From: Tritrichomonas foetus
Lineage: Eukaryota > Parabasalia > Tritrichomonadida > Tritrichomonadidae
Length of the DNA stretch: 64,000 bases
Reading direction: 5' to 3'
Assembly: GCA_001839685.1 (NCBI GenBank)
Contig: MLAK01000699.1
Span: 1-64,000, forward strand
Position 1 is the first letter of the stretch. The number at the start of each line of letters is the position of its first letter. Both the position numbers and the translations under genes were made by a program. Below the pieces are notes generated by a model. That model made no database searches and had not been told where the DNA came from. It saw only the letters and a program-made list of their open reading frames with translations. Of the stretch, positions 1-9,590 are shown in pieces.

Positions 1-874
1 GTTGGTTTCATTTCTGGATATTTATAGGGAGAGGTTATGACTCAAACATAATATATATTGTCTCTTCAAAGTTATTTTGGTTAGTGTTAAGGAGAATTGT
101 GTACATTTCTATTATAGTTAAATACTTTTCATAAGAAATTGAATTCCAAAAACATTTCTCAACTTCATCAGTCATGATACATGTAAATTGATGTGTAATA
201 ATTTGAATGACCTCCAAAAAAAGTTTAACTTTTTGAATTCGGAAAGTGATATGGCGATACACGACCGTTTATTTTGATCAGGCAATTTAACAAAATTTCA
301 CCTTTCTTGGCAACGAGCAACTTGCTTTTTGCTAGAATTCATGTAAAAAACTTCCAACACTCATTTCCCATGAAAAAAATAGTGGAGATCAAAAATAAAT
401 AAATTCACTTTTTCAAGTCACTCCATTTCACTTTTCAATGCATAGATGGTCAGATAAGAGAACAGTATCACATTGAAAAAAAGTGAAGAACTAATCTCAT
501 TCAGATTCATGATTTATATGGTTCTATCCAATAAGGGTATAATCTTTATACAAAAGAGTTTCGAGTATTAGTGTTCATTTATGAAATATTTCACATAATA
601 AAACGATTAATGGATTTTTAGAATTAATCCAATGACGAAAAATGCTTTGAAAGCATCCTCACAAAATTGTATACTATATCTCTTTGTTATGGTCATAGTA
701 CTTATAAAGAAAGATGAGATATCTGTCGGCAATTGCTCTTTCCAACAAAAAACGTTATTCGTTCAGAAATTTCAGAAGGAATCCCGTTAATTTTCTCAAA
801 TATTATTGAAATATTATTGAAATATATTGTTATAAACTTTTTCACTGGTTATTTGCTCAGCTCGAAGGAACTCA
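1..874. other. Intergenic, no supported gene
   Basis: AT-rich sequence upstream of IFT74. A minus-strand open frame (35-262) lacks an ATG and resembles nothing I can name; a plus-strand frame from 733 starts at a non-ATG codon and overlaps the IFT74 start in another frame. No RNA gene seen. Confidence 0.5.
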
Positions 875-879
875 TCATT
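875..879 (+). promoter_or_regulatory. Initiator (Inr) of IFT74
   Basis: TCATT lies so that its A (position 877) is 7 nt before the ATG at 884. This fits the trichomonad initiator consensus TCAYW and the very short 5' leaders of that group. Pattern match only. Confidence 0.55.
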
Positions 880-883
880 TTTA

Positions 884-2401
884 ATGAGCTTTCAAAGGCC
901 ACCTTCAGCACAGCGTCCTCCAACATCAGGAGTTCCAATTGGCATGCGCCCACCTAGTCGAGTTCGTAACGGTCCTGAAATTGTCCCGCCAAGCCGCGGA
1001 ATCACTGTTACAAATAGACCCTTAACTAAAGAGGGTCTTCCCAGCGCACACACGCAATCAGGGCAGCGTCAAGTTGCTGATAAATCCTATTTTATTGGAA
1101 TTCTCAGACAGAAAGTGAATTCCATCATCCAAGAAATTCAAAGATTACAAACCGAAATCGACACCAGAAAAAGAGGCCAATCGATTCAGGTCAATCTAAG
1201 TCAACAGGTCGACGAATTACGCGAAGAAATTGCCAAAAGTGAAGCCGAATTAGGTGATTATAACGTATTATCAGATCGTGTTGCTAACGGAGTCAGCCTC
1301 GACGAAATGATTGCCAATTTCCAAGAAATCGAACAGTCAAACAACCAGCAAGAATCAGAGGTCAATCGATTATTCCGCGAAAAACGAGATCTCGAGTCTA
1401 TCGTCAGCGACCAGGAGCAGCAAGTCCAGGAGATGATGAGGGGCCATGGGGCCCAGGCCTTCCAGGATATGGCAAAAGAAATCGAAAAATTGGATTCTGA
1501 AATATCCAAGCAAAGAAATCAAGCTGGTGATCTAAAGGGAAAGTCGCGTGAAGAATTGTTGCAAATGGTGAAAGACTCTACAACAAAAATCGGAGACACA
1601 GAAAAGAAAATCCAGGATGAACAAAAATCAATTAACTATTTGCAAAGTCAACTAAAGCAAATTGATGAACGTGCAAGTGACCTTCAAACTGAAAGAGGCC
1701 AGCACTATCTAAAGCTGCTACAGCGTGAGAAAGATATGAATAATTTCATTCAAAATTTCCCACAAATGGTTGAACAAACCAAACAAGAAATCAGTCAAAC
1801 ACAACGAAGTGTTTTTGATACCCTTGTTCAAACTTCTCGTGATTTAGAAAGTGTGAATGAAATGCCAACATTTGATAATTACAAGCAGCTCCAAAATGAC
1901 CTCCAAATTAAAGAAAGATTAATGCAGGATGCCCAATCAACAGCTGATAAGCTAAGGTCAGAAGTTGAAAACAGAAGACAAGAATTAGAGAATTTGCAAA
2001 ACGTTGATTCTAAAATTAATGATGAAATTGCCTTAATTAAAGAACAGATGAAACAAATGGAATTAGAAATGCCGAAATTTGCAGACGTTGATACAATTCG
2101 TGACGAAGGTGAAATAAAAAAGAAAAATTTGGAGAAAGAGCGAGATCTCCTAAAAGCCCAACTACACCAACTAAGAAAGGCTACAAATGTACTTACTGCA
2201 AAACACAATGAAGTGAGATCACAATTACGTGGAGACAAGATTCATGCTAAAATTCATTCGGCTGAAAAAGAAATTCGAACTCGGGCAGCAGAAAATTATT
2301 CAATTTTGGAATGTATTGAAGACAACAAAAGGAGGACGAATTATTCAATTGTAAAGAGAGCGTGTTTGAAAATCGTAAGTGAAATTAACTCATTATTGTG
2401 A
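884..2401 (+). CDS. IFT74: Intraflagellar transport protein IFT74
   Basis: The 505-residue product is a subunit of the IFT-B core that, with IFT81, carries tubulin along the axoneme. The N-terminus (residues 1-55) is a basic Pro/Arg/Ser-rich tail with repeated RPP motifs, as in IFT74. It is followed by the family signature around residues 60-75 (VADKSYFIGILRQK, matching the DKSYYLGLLR region of animal IFT74) and the DYNVLSDRV segment near residue 125. The remainder is continuous coiled coil to the end. Length is slightly below the roughly 600 residues of animal proteins. The ATG at 884 sits 7 nt after an initiator. Stop is TGA, with AATAAA at 2419. Family assignment is by remembered motif similarity. 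Confidence 0.88.
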   Translation: MSFQRPPSAQRPPTSGVPIGMRPPSRVRNGPEIVPPSRGITVTNRPLTKEGLPSAHTQSGQRQVADKSYFIGILRQKVNSIIQEIQRLQTEIDTRKRGQSIQVNLSQQVDELREEIAKSEAELGDYNVLSDRVANGVSLDEMIANFQEIEQSNNQQESEVNRLFREKRDLESIVSDQEQQVQEMMRGHGAQAFQDMAKEIEKLDSEISKQRNQAGDLKGKSREELLQMVKDSTTKIGDTEKKIQDEQKSINYLQSQLKQIDERASDLQTERGQHYLKLLQREKDMNNFIQNFPQMVEQTKQEISQTQRSVFDTLVQTSRDLESVNEMPTFDNYKQLQNDLQIKERLMQDAQSTADKLRSEVENRRQELENLQNVDSKINDEIALIKEQMKQMELEMPKFADVDTIRDEGEIKKKNLEKERDLLKAQLHQLRKATNVLTAKHNEVRSQLRGDKIHAKIHSAEKEIRTRAAENYSILECIEDNKRRTNYSIVKRACLKIVSEINSLL

Positions 2402-2850
2402 GATATTAAAAAGTGTTAATAAATGTTGGATTTTAAAATTCAAATTTCTGCTTTATTTCTTTTATGTTTAACAATGTAATAACCAAAAGTGAAAAAGATG
2501 ACAATCAAGTTTAGCCAATTCTAAGGGTGAATTTTGAATTGATAGCTTAACTTTTGATCGTAATGCAGAGGTATACAATGTGAATCAACTGTGTGCTTAA
2601 AAAAACTGATCCAATTATGGTGATCTGTTGATCATAAAATAGTAGGTGAAAATCTCAACTTGAAATTATGTTATCTGATTAATGTGCATAATGAATCTCT
2701 TTTGACCATTTTTTCAATTGTGCAATTTTGTTCTAAAATTTTTCAATTGTCTCAGAACTCTTTCTCAAAATTTTATATCAACTTGACATATTATCAAAAA
2801 AAAAGTTATTTGATGTTCATCAGAACTCTTATTTATCAAAATACTTCACG
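2402..2850. other. Intergenic, no supported gene
   Basis: AT-rich spacer between IFT74 and the tubby-like gene. It holds an AATAAA at 2419-2424 suited to IFT74 3'-end formation. An open frame from 2660 has no convincing protein features. Confidence 0.5.
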
Positions 2851-4204
2851 ATGAAGAAACTTTTCACGATTACATTTGATTCAAATGATGATGAGGAAGA
2901 AGAGGAGGAAGACAAGAATGAGAAACGGACAAAAGAAGAACATTTGAAAAGCGTCAAACAAAAAAATCAATTGATTTTACCGACTGCTCCTAAAGCTTGC
3001 ATAAATAGGCACTATAAATCTAATAAATCATCATCAACACATGTATCTCCATCATCAAATCAGATTTTACCAACCAATACGCATGCTATACGCCAAAGGC
3101 CAAATATCAAATGTTCCATGCCATCTAACTCAAATACAACTGAGCATGTTATTCAACATTTAAAATCAACTCAACAAATCACTGAAAATCACAATACAAA
3201 CATAATTGAAAAAAATGCTCCAAAAAATAACCTAACAGTTGTACTTAGTGACTCTGATTCCGATTTAGATTCTGATTCAAATCATTTTCAACAGATTTAT
3301 GATGTAGGCGATCGAGTTTCTCCAAGTGAAAGAAGAGATTTAACGATTGACAATACCAATGATGACGATGATTATCATGACGAGAGTGATACTTTTGAAT
3401 CTGATTGTGATAGCAATCATGACATTAACATAAATATTAATATTAACGTTAACACTTCCAATAGTATGAATCCTAATATTACATATACTCCTGCAAAACA
3501 ATCAGAAGCCTTTGTTGGTAAAACTTTGAACCAAAATGTATATAATCATTCCCAGCAAAATTTTGATTATTCTCGTTCATTGAGCATTGAAAGTAGGAGA
3601 TCAAGTTTAGACATGAAGAGACTTGTCAAGTCAGCCAAAAGTGGTTTCTGTATATCGATGTCGCAGATCTGTCCGAGTTATTTGGGGTAAAAGAACAAAA
3701 TTTGAACTTTTCAACAAAGGAAATGTTTCTTTAATTGGAAAAGGAAAGGGATTCAACATGGAAGAATTATTTATTTATTCGAATTCAGCAAATATTGATA
3801 AATCAACTTCAATTCAGATCAAAGATGAAGGTTCAACTTTCAGTTTAATCGAAAAATCTATAGAAATTGCAGAAATTCGATTTTCGATGCCAAATGTATC
3901 ATTTCCACGAGAATTACTATTAAAAATATTTCCAAGAAACGAAAATTCAACTTGGACAGTTCCAAAGGTACTCAAAAATGTCAAACCAAAATATAATTCA
4001 TTGAAAAAATCATGGCAGTTAAATTTATATGGTAAATTTGCGCTGAAATCATGCAAAAATTGTGTTTTGGAAAATGAGCAATCCAGAAAGATCGTCATTG
4101 TTCGAAAAACAGCTAAAAATGACATTGATATAGAAGTGACTAAGGAAATTGATCCCAAGATCATTTTTTTTATTGGAATATCCTCATTTTTATGTTCAAT
4201 TTAA
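2851..4204 (+). pseudogene. Tubby-like protein gene, interrupted by a +1 frameshift
   Basis: The first frame (2851-3690) starts at ATG and encodes a 279-residue disordered region rich in Asp, Glu, Ser and Asn (acidic runs at residues 13-20, SDSDSDLDSDS near 135). The second frame (open from 3617, to 4204) has no ATG before its domain and encodes a tubby C-terminal domain. It has the ELLLKIFP strand, then KSWQLNLYGKF followed by KNCVL, matching the W..LNFHGR...SVKNFQ core, and it ends ..FFIGISSFL like the terminal hydrophobic helix of tubby proteins. The frames overlap and join by +1 somewhere in 3617-3687. This is either a one-base assembly error or a real break; a 17-nt GT-AG option does not restore the frame. 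Tubby-family proteins bind phosphoinositides and deliver cargo to cilia through IFT. Confidence 0.62.
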
Positions 4205-4654
4205 TTTTAATAAGTTTCAATTGTTCATGCGTTTTTGCTTTTAAAAGCATCCATGATTGATTCCAGCGTTTCCACTAATTTACATCAATATATATAGAAA
4301 GATAGATATGTTTTCTCATTTCAATATCATTTCTCGATTGAGTAAGAAATCTATAACTGTTTTTTTCAACAAAGTATTAATTCACTAGTTTTCTTGATGA
4401 ATGGAGAGCGTGGAAGGAGCTATGAAAGTATAGCTCCATTTGAAAAGGTAGTATTTGAACCGTATATTTCTTCATTGTAAAATTACTTTGAATCTAGTAT
4501 TACAATCTTGAAGACAATTGTTGATTTGTAAAAGTCTTCACTATGGGAAAAAGTGTCAATTTATTTTAAAATTATTCCAGATATCCATAGTAAAAAGAAA
4601 AAAAAAGGTAATGAATATTATAAAATAGAATTTAATTTCAATCTATCAAAATCG
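4205..4654. other. Intergenic, nothing recognised
   Basis: AT-rich spacer of 450 bases with no open frame of interest and no RNA gene seen. Confidence 0.5.
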
Positions 4655-5240
4655 ATGAAACATGTGCCTTAGGGAAAGTTGGAAAAGGATTTTGTTTTTA
4701 TCGACAATGGTAAAAAATACAAAACAAATCGGCTGATTTCAGATTTATTCTCACCTAAAATTTCACAACTTCACTTCATTGATGAATCACTCAAAGAATA
4801 TTCATTTAATCACAGAGACTTTAAATAACTTATTTAATGAATGGATTAGCTGATGTCAATAAATCATCAAAAATAGAGGGGTTACATCTATTGAACTAAC
4901 ATTATTAAATAGAAACAATAAGGTTATTTTCATTTTTTGATATAAAAGACAAAAGTTGATTAGACACCCTATATATACATATATATGTAAATGAAAATCC
5001 AGCCAGATTCGTTCTTGATCCATGCTAAACTGATAACAAAACAGTTTTTTTGCTTCTGAGAAACCTTTCCAAAGTTGTTCTATATTTGGATCCAAAAGTA
5101 ACCAAATAAATGCTTTGCCATCAAATCATTGGATGACGATGTCAAAAAGGCAACATTCATGAACTCTCTCAAATCTGGAAGTAAATTGCGATTCAGAGGC
5201 ATTTTTGTTCCACTAGGATTTTTTTATTTTGATTTTTAGG
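4655..5240 (+). pseudogene. Decayed BTB-like gene remnant
   Basis: From the ATG at 4655, reading in one frame across a TAG at 4670, the translation runs to a TAA at 4826. It contains DFVFIDNGKKYKTNRLISDL followed by FSPKISQLHFIDES. That is the start of the BTB-like domain found in large trichomonad families (F.F..NG..Y.TNRLI.DL.SPKI...H). Beyond the stop, coding-like pieces appear in other frames: ENPARFVLDPC, then KSLDDDVKKATFMNSLKSGS and RFRGIFVPLG, to a TAG near 5238. Several stops and frame changes make this a dead gene. The family match of the first part is good; the later pieces may belong to the same gene but I cannot prove it. The minus-strand frame 4856-5095 overlaps it and is probably a shadow. 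Confidence 0.45.
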
Positions 5241-5929
5241 CATTAATAAAAAAACTCTAGTTAAATGACTCTCTATTTCTATTGCACACCGGAAAGGTGA
5301 TATGACTGGAACTGTCATGTTATTTCTATGAGGTGCATCAAAAAGTTATCGATCATTGGGACATTCAAAGGTGCTTCATAAAAAAAATTAAGACTTTTTG
5401 AAATATGACAAAGTCTCAATATGAATAGATGTATACAAACCAAATAGTCTTAACGTACGAAATCACTAAAATGATCCTTATCATCAGTATTACTTAATAC
5501 CATCAGTCAAAAATCAAAACCCAAATAGCTAAAAGAATGACGAAAATTTCCCTTATCGCAAACTTCGCAAATGGCCGAATTCAAAAATATTTCGAAAATG
5601 ATTCTGAAGAAGCTATTGTTTCAGTTTTCGGGTGATAAGTCTTTCAGTCAATTGTTAAATCTATTTTTTATAGTTATGAGCCATATTTATTCATAGTTTT
5701 GAAATTTTGCAACAATTAAACCGAAAAAAGAGCGATTTTGGAGAAAGCATAAAAAAAAATTGTGAGAAGCTTTTTTTCCAAGAATCACAAAGATTATAAT
5801 ACTGCTTCCCATAATTCTATTTACACTTCTTCTATCGATTTTTAATTAAAAATCGCGAAAATTTTGATAGTTTTAACTCAGTGATGTTGAATTAATTCAA
5901 TTTCCATTTGACAAATATGAATGTATTGA
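5241..5929. other. Spacer with short coding-like scraps
   Basis: No intact gene. Short stretches with coding-like composition occur on the plus strand, for example 5536-5626 (MTKISLIANFANGRIQKYFE...), each ended by a stop within 100 bases. They are consistent with continued decay of the neighbouring remnant. Confidence 0.3.
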
Positions 5930-6145
5930 AATCTTTTCTGTCATAAAATTTTAGTATATGAAGAAAATAGACTGGCAGTCCTCAACAGCACATTCTCAAG
6001 CAGGGATACAGATACAACGATTGAAAGACCAAATCAAGAAAAATGGAATCCAATATGTTTTTTTCCAGACTCGATGCCAAGTGAATTTTCTGATGACTCG
6101 CCAATTAGATGGCAAAACATTCGTAATCTTCTCATTGATGCCTAA
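5930..6145 (+). pseudogene. Orphan C-terminal coding fragment
   Basis: The frame open from 5930 to a TAA at 6143 gives about 70 residues of normal protein composition (ENRLAVLNSTFSSRDTDTT ... RWQNIRNLLIDA) in locally GC-richer DNA. It has no start codon and no upstream partner exon that I can identify. It looks like the tail of a gene whose front has been lost. The ATG frame at 5958 read in the other phase ends in a Phe/Leu-rich run and is the shadow. Confidence 0.35.
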
Positions 6146-7486
6146 ATTTTTTTTCTTTATATCAAAATTATTAATATTTTTTTTATACTTCATTTTTGTA
6201 TTTTGGAAAACATTATAATTTTCGATGGAGGGCCATATGATAATAAAAAGCACGATTTATGATAAGAAATAATCAAGATATTAATGCTATAAAATCACTT
6301 TTTATCTCNATAATTCTCAGAAATTTCTGTGGGGTTTATTTTTTTCTCACAATTTTTTTTTGGATTTGGTTTTCTCTGTATCTTGATTTTTAAATTATAA
6401 TATTTATATATTATTAATAGGATTACAATTAAATATTTTAGATGACAATAATATCAACAATTATTCATTTAGATCTCTCAATAGTCTTCTACATCTAGAG
6501 CTAGTTAGTTTGTATAAAAGTACACAACCTATGCTTCTACGCTTATGATTTTATTTATATTTTCTCCATATAATTAGCATAATTAAAAAATAATATATCC
6601 AAAATATTAAAAGATTTTGTCTTTTTATTTTTGAGATATTCTTCGATTTAATAAAAAAAGCAATTTTTTTAGAAATACTTATTGTTTTGAATACATTATA
6701 ATCGTCTATTCCATTGAAAATGAAAATCTACTTTTTTCCCACACATATGCGACATATCCTTGATTTTTGAGAGTATTTACATGGATAAGTTCCTTCAAAA
6801 GGATTTTAAGAAAGAAAAAAAAATTATGCCCAAAAAATAAGATTCTCAAATAATTTCAGAATTAAATTCAATTTCCTTCTTTATTAATAAGAATGTTCAT
6901 GATTTTGTGTGAGTTGAATACAATTGGTTCATTAGATTTTGATCAAATATCGAATTTTTTTTGAGAACGTAATTCTCGACAACCAAAAGACGAAAATGCT
7001 TTATAAATCGATGTTAATACATTCTGACGAAATTGTGCATGTTGGCAAAGTTTGAAAAAAAATCTAAGCATCAATCTTTCGGAAAATTCAAATTCAATAA
7101 AATTGGTGTATTGCAAGATAAATTCGATAAAATTGTCCACATAGTAGGGATAATATAGAGAAATATTTGAGTAACTCTTTGATCTAGTGGAAAGGGCTAA
7201 ATCTTTCATCTGCCTGGAGATTTTAGAAATAACGTGTAATTTCGAAAATAGTAATCAAGCGAATTTTGGCATTTTTTATTGGTTGAGATCTATTCAGCAA
7301 AAATTCGTTGCTGTAAATTAAGCATCAGAGAGTCGGGAAGTTGTTTCCAAGATTCGAAAAAGTTCAGTTCATTTAATGAAAATAAACGTATTTCCAGGTT
7401 GTGTACTTTTGTTTGTATACATCTATATGAATAGATTTCATTTATTCAATTGCATCATTCATAACTTTTTGATAGTATAGTGAAGT
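6146..7486. other. Intergenic, very AT-rich
   Basis: 1.3 kb with one ambiguous base (N at 6309). A minus-strand ATG frame (7209 down to 6943, 88 residues, Phe-rich) has no motif I recognise and no convincing promoter, so I do not call it a gene. Confidence 0.45.
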
Positions 7487-7491
7487 TCACA
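7487..7491 (+). promoter_or_regulatory. Initiator (Inr)
   Basis: TCACA with its A at 7489, 20 nt before the ATG at 7509; fits the trichomonad TCAYW initiator. Confidence 0.45.
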
Positions 7492-7508
7492 TTTTCTCGG
7501 ACATTAAC

Positions 7509-9226
7509 ATGCAATTCTACAATAATCTTCCCTTTCCTCAAAATGCAATGATATATAATCAGCAAAGAATGCAATTCACAAATGTAAACCGATGTCTCCA
7601 AGCAAATGCCAACGGAAACCTTATTATTGAAAAACCAAACCCAAATTTGAAATTTTGCCGAAAATTATGGTTCGCCCTGAAGAAAACTCAAGAAAATCCA
7701 GCCCTGATACCGATTATCGGCTTAGCTTGGGCATTCCATGGCCGTAGCTTTATTGCAAACTCGGAAATTCTCGGAAATTACCTAAACTTGAAATCGAACT
7801 CGATAAATACCAACTTTCGACAGCATTATTTCGGTTCTATCGCTCTAACAGATAAAGAATTTGAAAGAGACTATCCAGCAATTCTCCCAAACAAAAAGAG
7901 TTGGCGCAAAAGGCCTAATTCGAGATGTGAGTTTACAATTCATACAACTGAAGAACAAGCTGATAAGATTCCCATCAAAAAGAAAATTCACCAATCAAGG
8001 TCAAATAGGTCACGATCTAACCAAAAAAGAAAAGAAAAAAAGAAACTTTTACGTGCAATCAAATGTTACCCAAACTGTTTAAAAAGAGCGATTGTTTCGT
8101 CACCTTCACTTTTGAACGAAGTCAAACGATTAATGGCCGCCGTTTCAAGAAATAGCAGGCGATGGCAATTTTACTTTTTAAAACGAGTCGCTTCAGATTT
8201 TGCAAGTATATTTGGTCGACGTCGTAAAATTCCAGCTCGTGAATTCGTTAATGCGCTCATTCATGCAGGAGTATTGAATAAGTCCTTATTGAATATACCT
8301 CCGGCCAAAATTGAAGTCATCCACAGAAATCTCGAATGGCTTCTATTCACATGTTTTTCAATCCAGGATTCACCACCGAAAGGTCAAAATGAAGTTCGTT
8401 CAGAAGTTAATCTTTCTGACGCGATTTCACTTTGTCTCAGATTTGGTCTCCTTCCTGACATTGCAGCGGCCATTGCTGAGATTTCCCTTGATAAGTGGCC
8501 CTCGTCAAGCGACGCTTCTAGCGGTTTCCTTCCATGGTTCCTTCCAACACGTGATTCTATTTTTGCATTCAACTTGACACGCGACAACACTTTTGGATGG
8601 TCAATAAAACTTTCAGGGTCGGCCCCAGATGGATTTTCTTTTTTGAGGTGTGAAGGTGAAAACGAAGAATCTCCAGGAGGCCTCATCACCACGAAAATTC
8701 GATTTAATGCCATGGCTAGACGCCTCCCTCCACAACCAGACTCCAACCAAATTTCTAATCAAAATATAGATGATACTTCAAATCATAACTTGCAGCAAAG
8801 AGAGTTAAATAGGAATTTGAGCAATGATACTTTGGAATATGGTAGACGATTTTTTGTTGAGGGATCGGAGATTTTGGCTGACAGCTGGAGTGAGCTTCTT
8901 TCTTTGCTGGGAGTTGAAATTCCTCTGGAATTTGCTCCAAAATCTTATTTTCAAATAGCTGAAAGTGAAGTGTGCGCAAATCACTCAATAATTCTATTCA
9001 AAATTCTGCACAGAATGGAGAAAACAGTCAAGTTGGCGGGCAGCCTTCTTCACAGGGATTCGATTTCAACTTTTCTGAATGCGAATTCTCTGATGAGGCA
9101 GAGATTTCTGAAATGGCAGCCAAGTCTGAATTTGATATTTTCAACGATTTTGATGAATTTCCAGGCGATTTGAACAACTTTCTCGATGATGCAGATGATG
9201 AAGATGATGACTTTGCAAAAAAATAA
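7509..9226 (+). pseudogene. Initiator-binding-domain-like protein, frameshift near its acidic C-terminus
   Basis: The main frame (7509-9173, 554 residues) has, at residues 48-110, a segment that aligns with the initiator-binding domain of the gene at 60046. In both, a Gly/Trp pair (GLAW / GIFW) is followed by IA.NS..L, then K..SIN..F....Y. Next come a basic patch (residues 150-185) and a long helical and loop region. After about position 8969 the main frame becomes implausible, while the -1 frame (open 8969-9226, no ATG) gives an Asn/Gln linker and a strongly acidic tail (DFNFSECEF, FDEFPGDLNNF, DDADDEDDDF), as in an activation domain. One missing base, or two extra, near 8969-8985 would join them. 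Likely a DNA-binding regulator; function inferred. Whether the break is real or an assembly error cannot be decided here. Confidence 0.55.
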
Positions 9227-9590
9227 TCTAGTTCTTTTTTATCGATCATTTTATATATAGATATATATTCGCGAATATCTTTCAATTTTTATGCTTTATA
9301 ATGTGGTGATATATTTCTTCAAATTATATTAATAAACTGTTTGCTGTATTCCTAAGAGAAATATCTGTATTCATTTGGTAAAATATTTTTTTATTTCATT
9401 TTATATGAAGTTCAATTATGATTTTTAATTACTCGAGTAATATATCCAACATGAGATAATCTCTTAAAAATTGCATGCTATTCACCTCGAGCAATACACA
9501 ATTGGAATAAACTATTATATGTAGATTTGAAAAACTGGTAAGAATGAATCAGGTAAAATATATGGTTTGCACACAAAAACAAGATTTTAT
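9227..9590. other. Convergent intergenic spacer
   Basis: 364 AT-rich bases between the 3' ends of the initiator-binding-like gene and VPS39. An ATAAA follows the VPS39 TGA stop directly on the minus strand (TGAATAAA), a likely poly(A) signal. Nothing else seen. Confidence 0.45.

Noticed and set aside
733..957. Open frame before IFT74
   Set aside because: Starts at a non-ATG codon and overlaps the IFT74 start in another phase.
3640..3680. Tiny GTATAT...CAG intron repairing the tubby-like gene
   Set aside because: It would be 17 nt and shifts to the wrong frame.
4856..5095. Minus-strand ORF of 79 residues
   Set aside because: Lies antisense to the decayed BTB-like region; no motif or initiator.
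6943..7209. Minus-strand ATG frame of 88 residues
   Set aside because: Phe-rich, no recognised motif and no initiator; in AT-rich DNA such frames are expected by chance.
8960..9000. Programmed -1 ribosomal frameshift in the initiator-binding-like gene
   Set aside because: No X XXY YYZ slippery heptamer in the permitted interval after the TGA at 8966; an indel is simpler.
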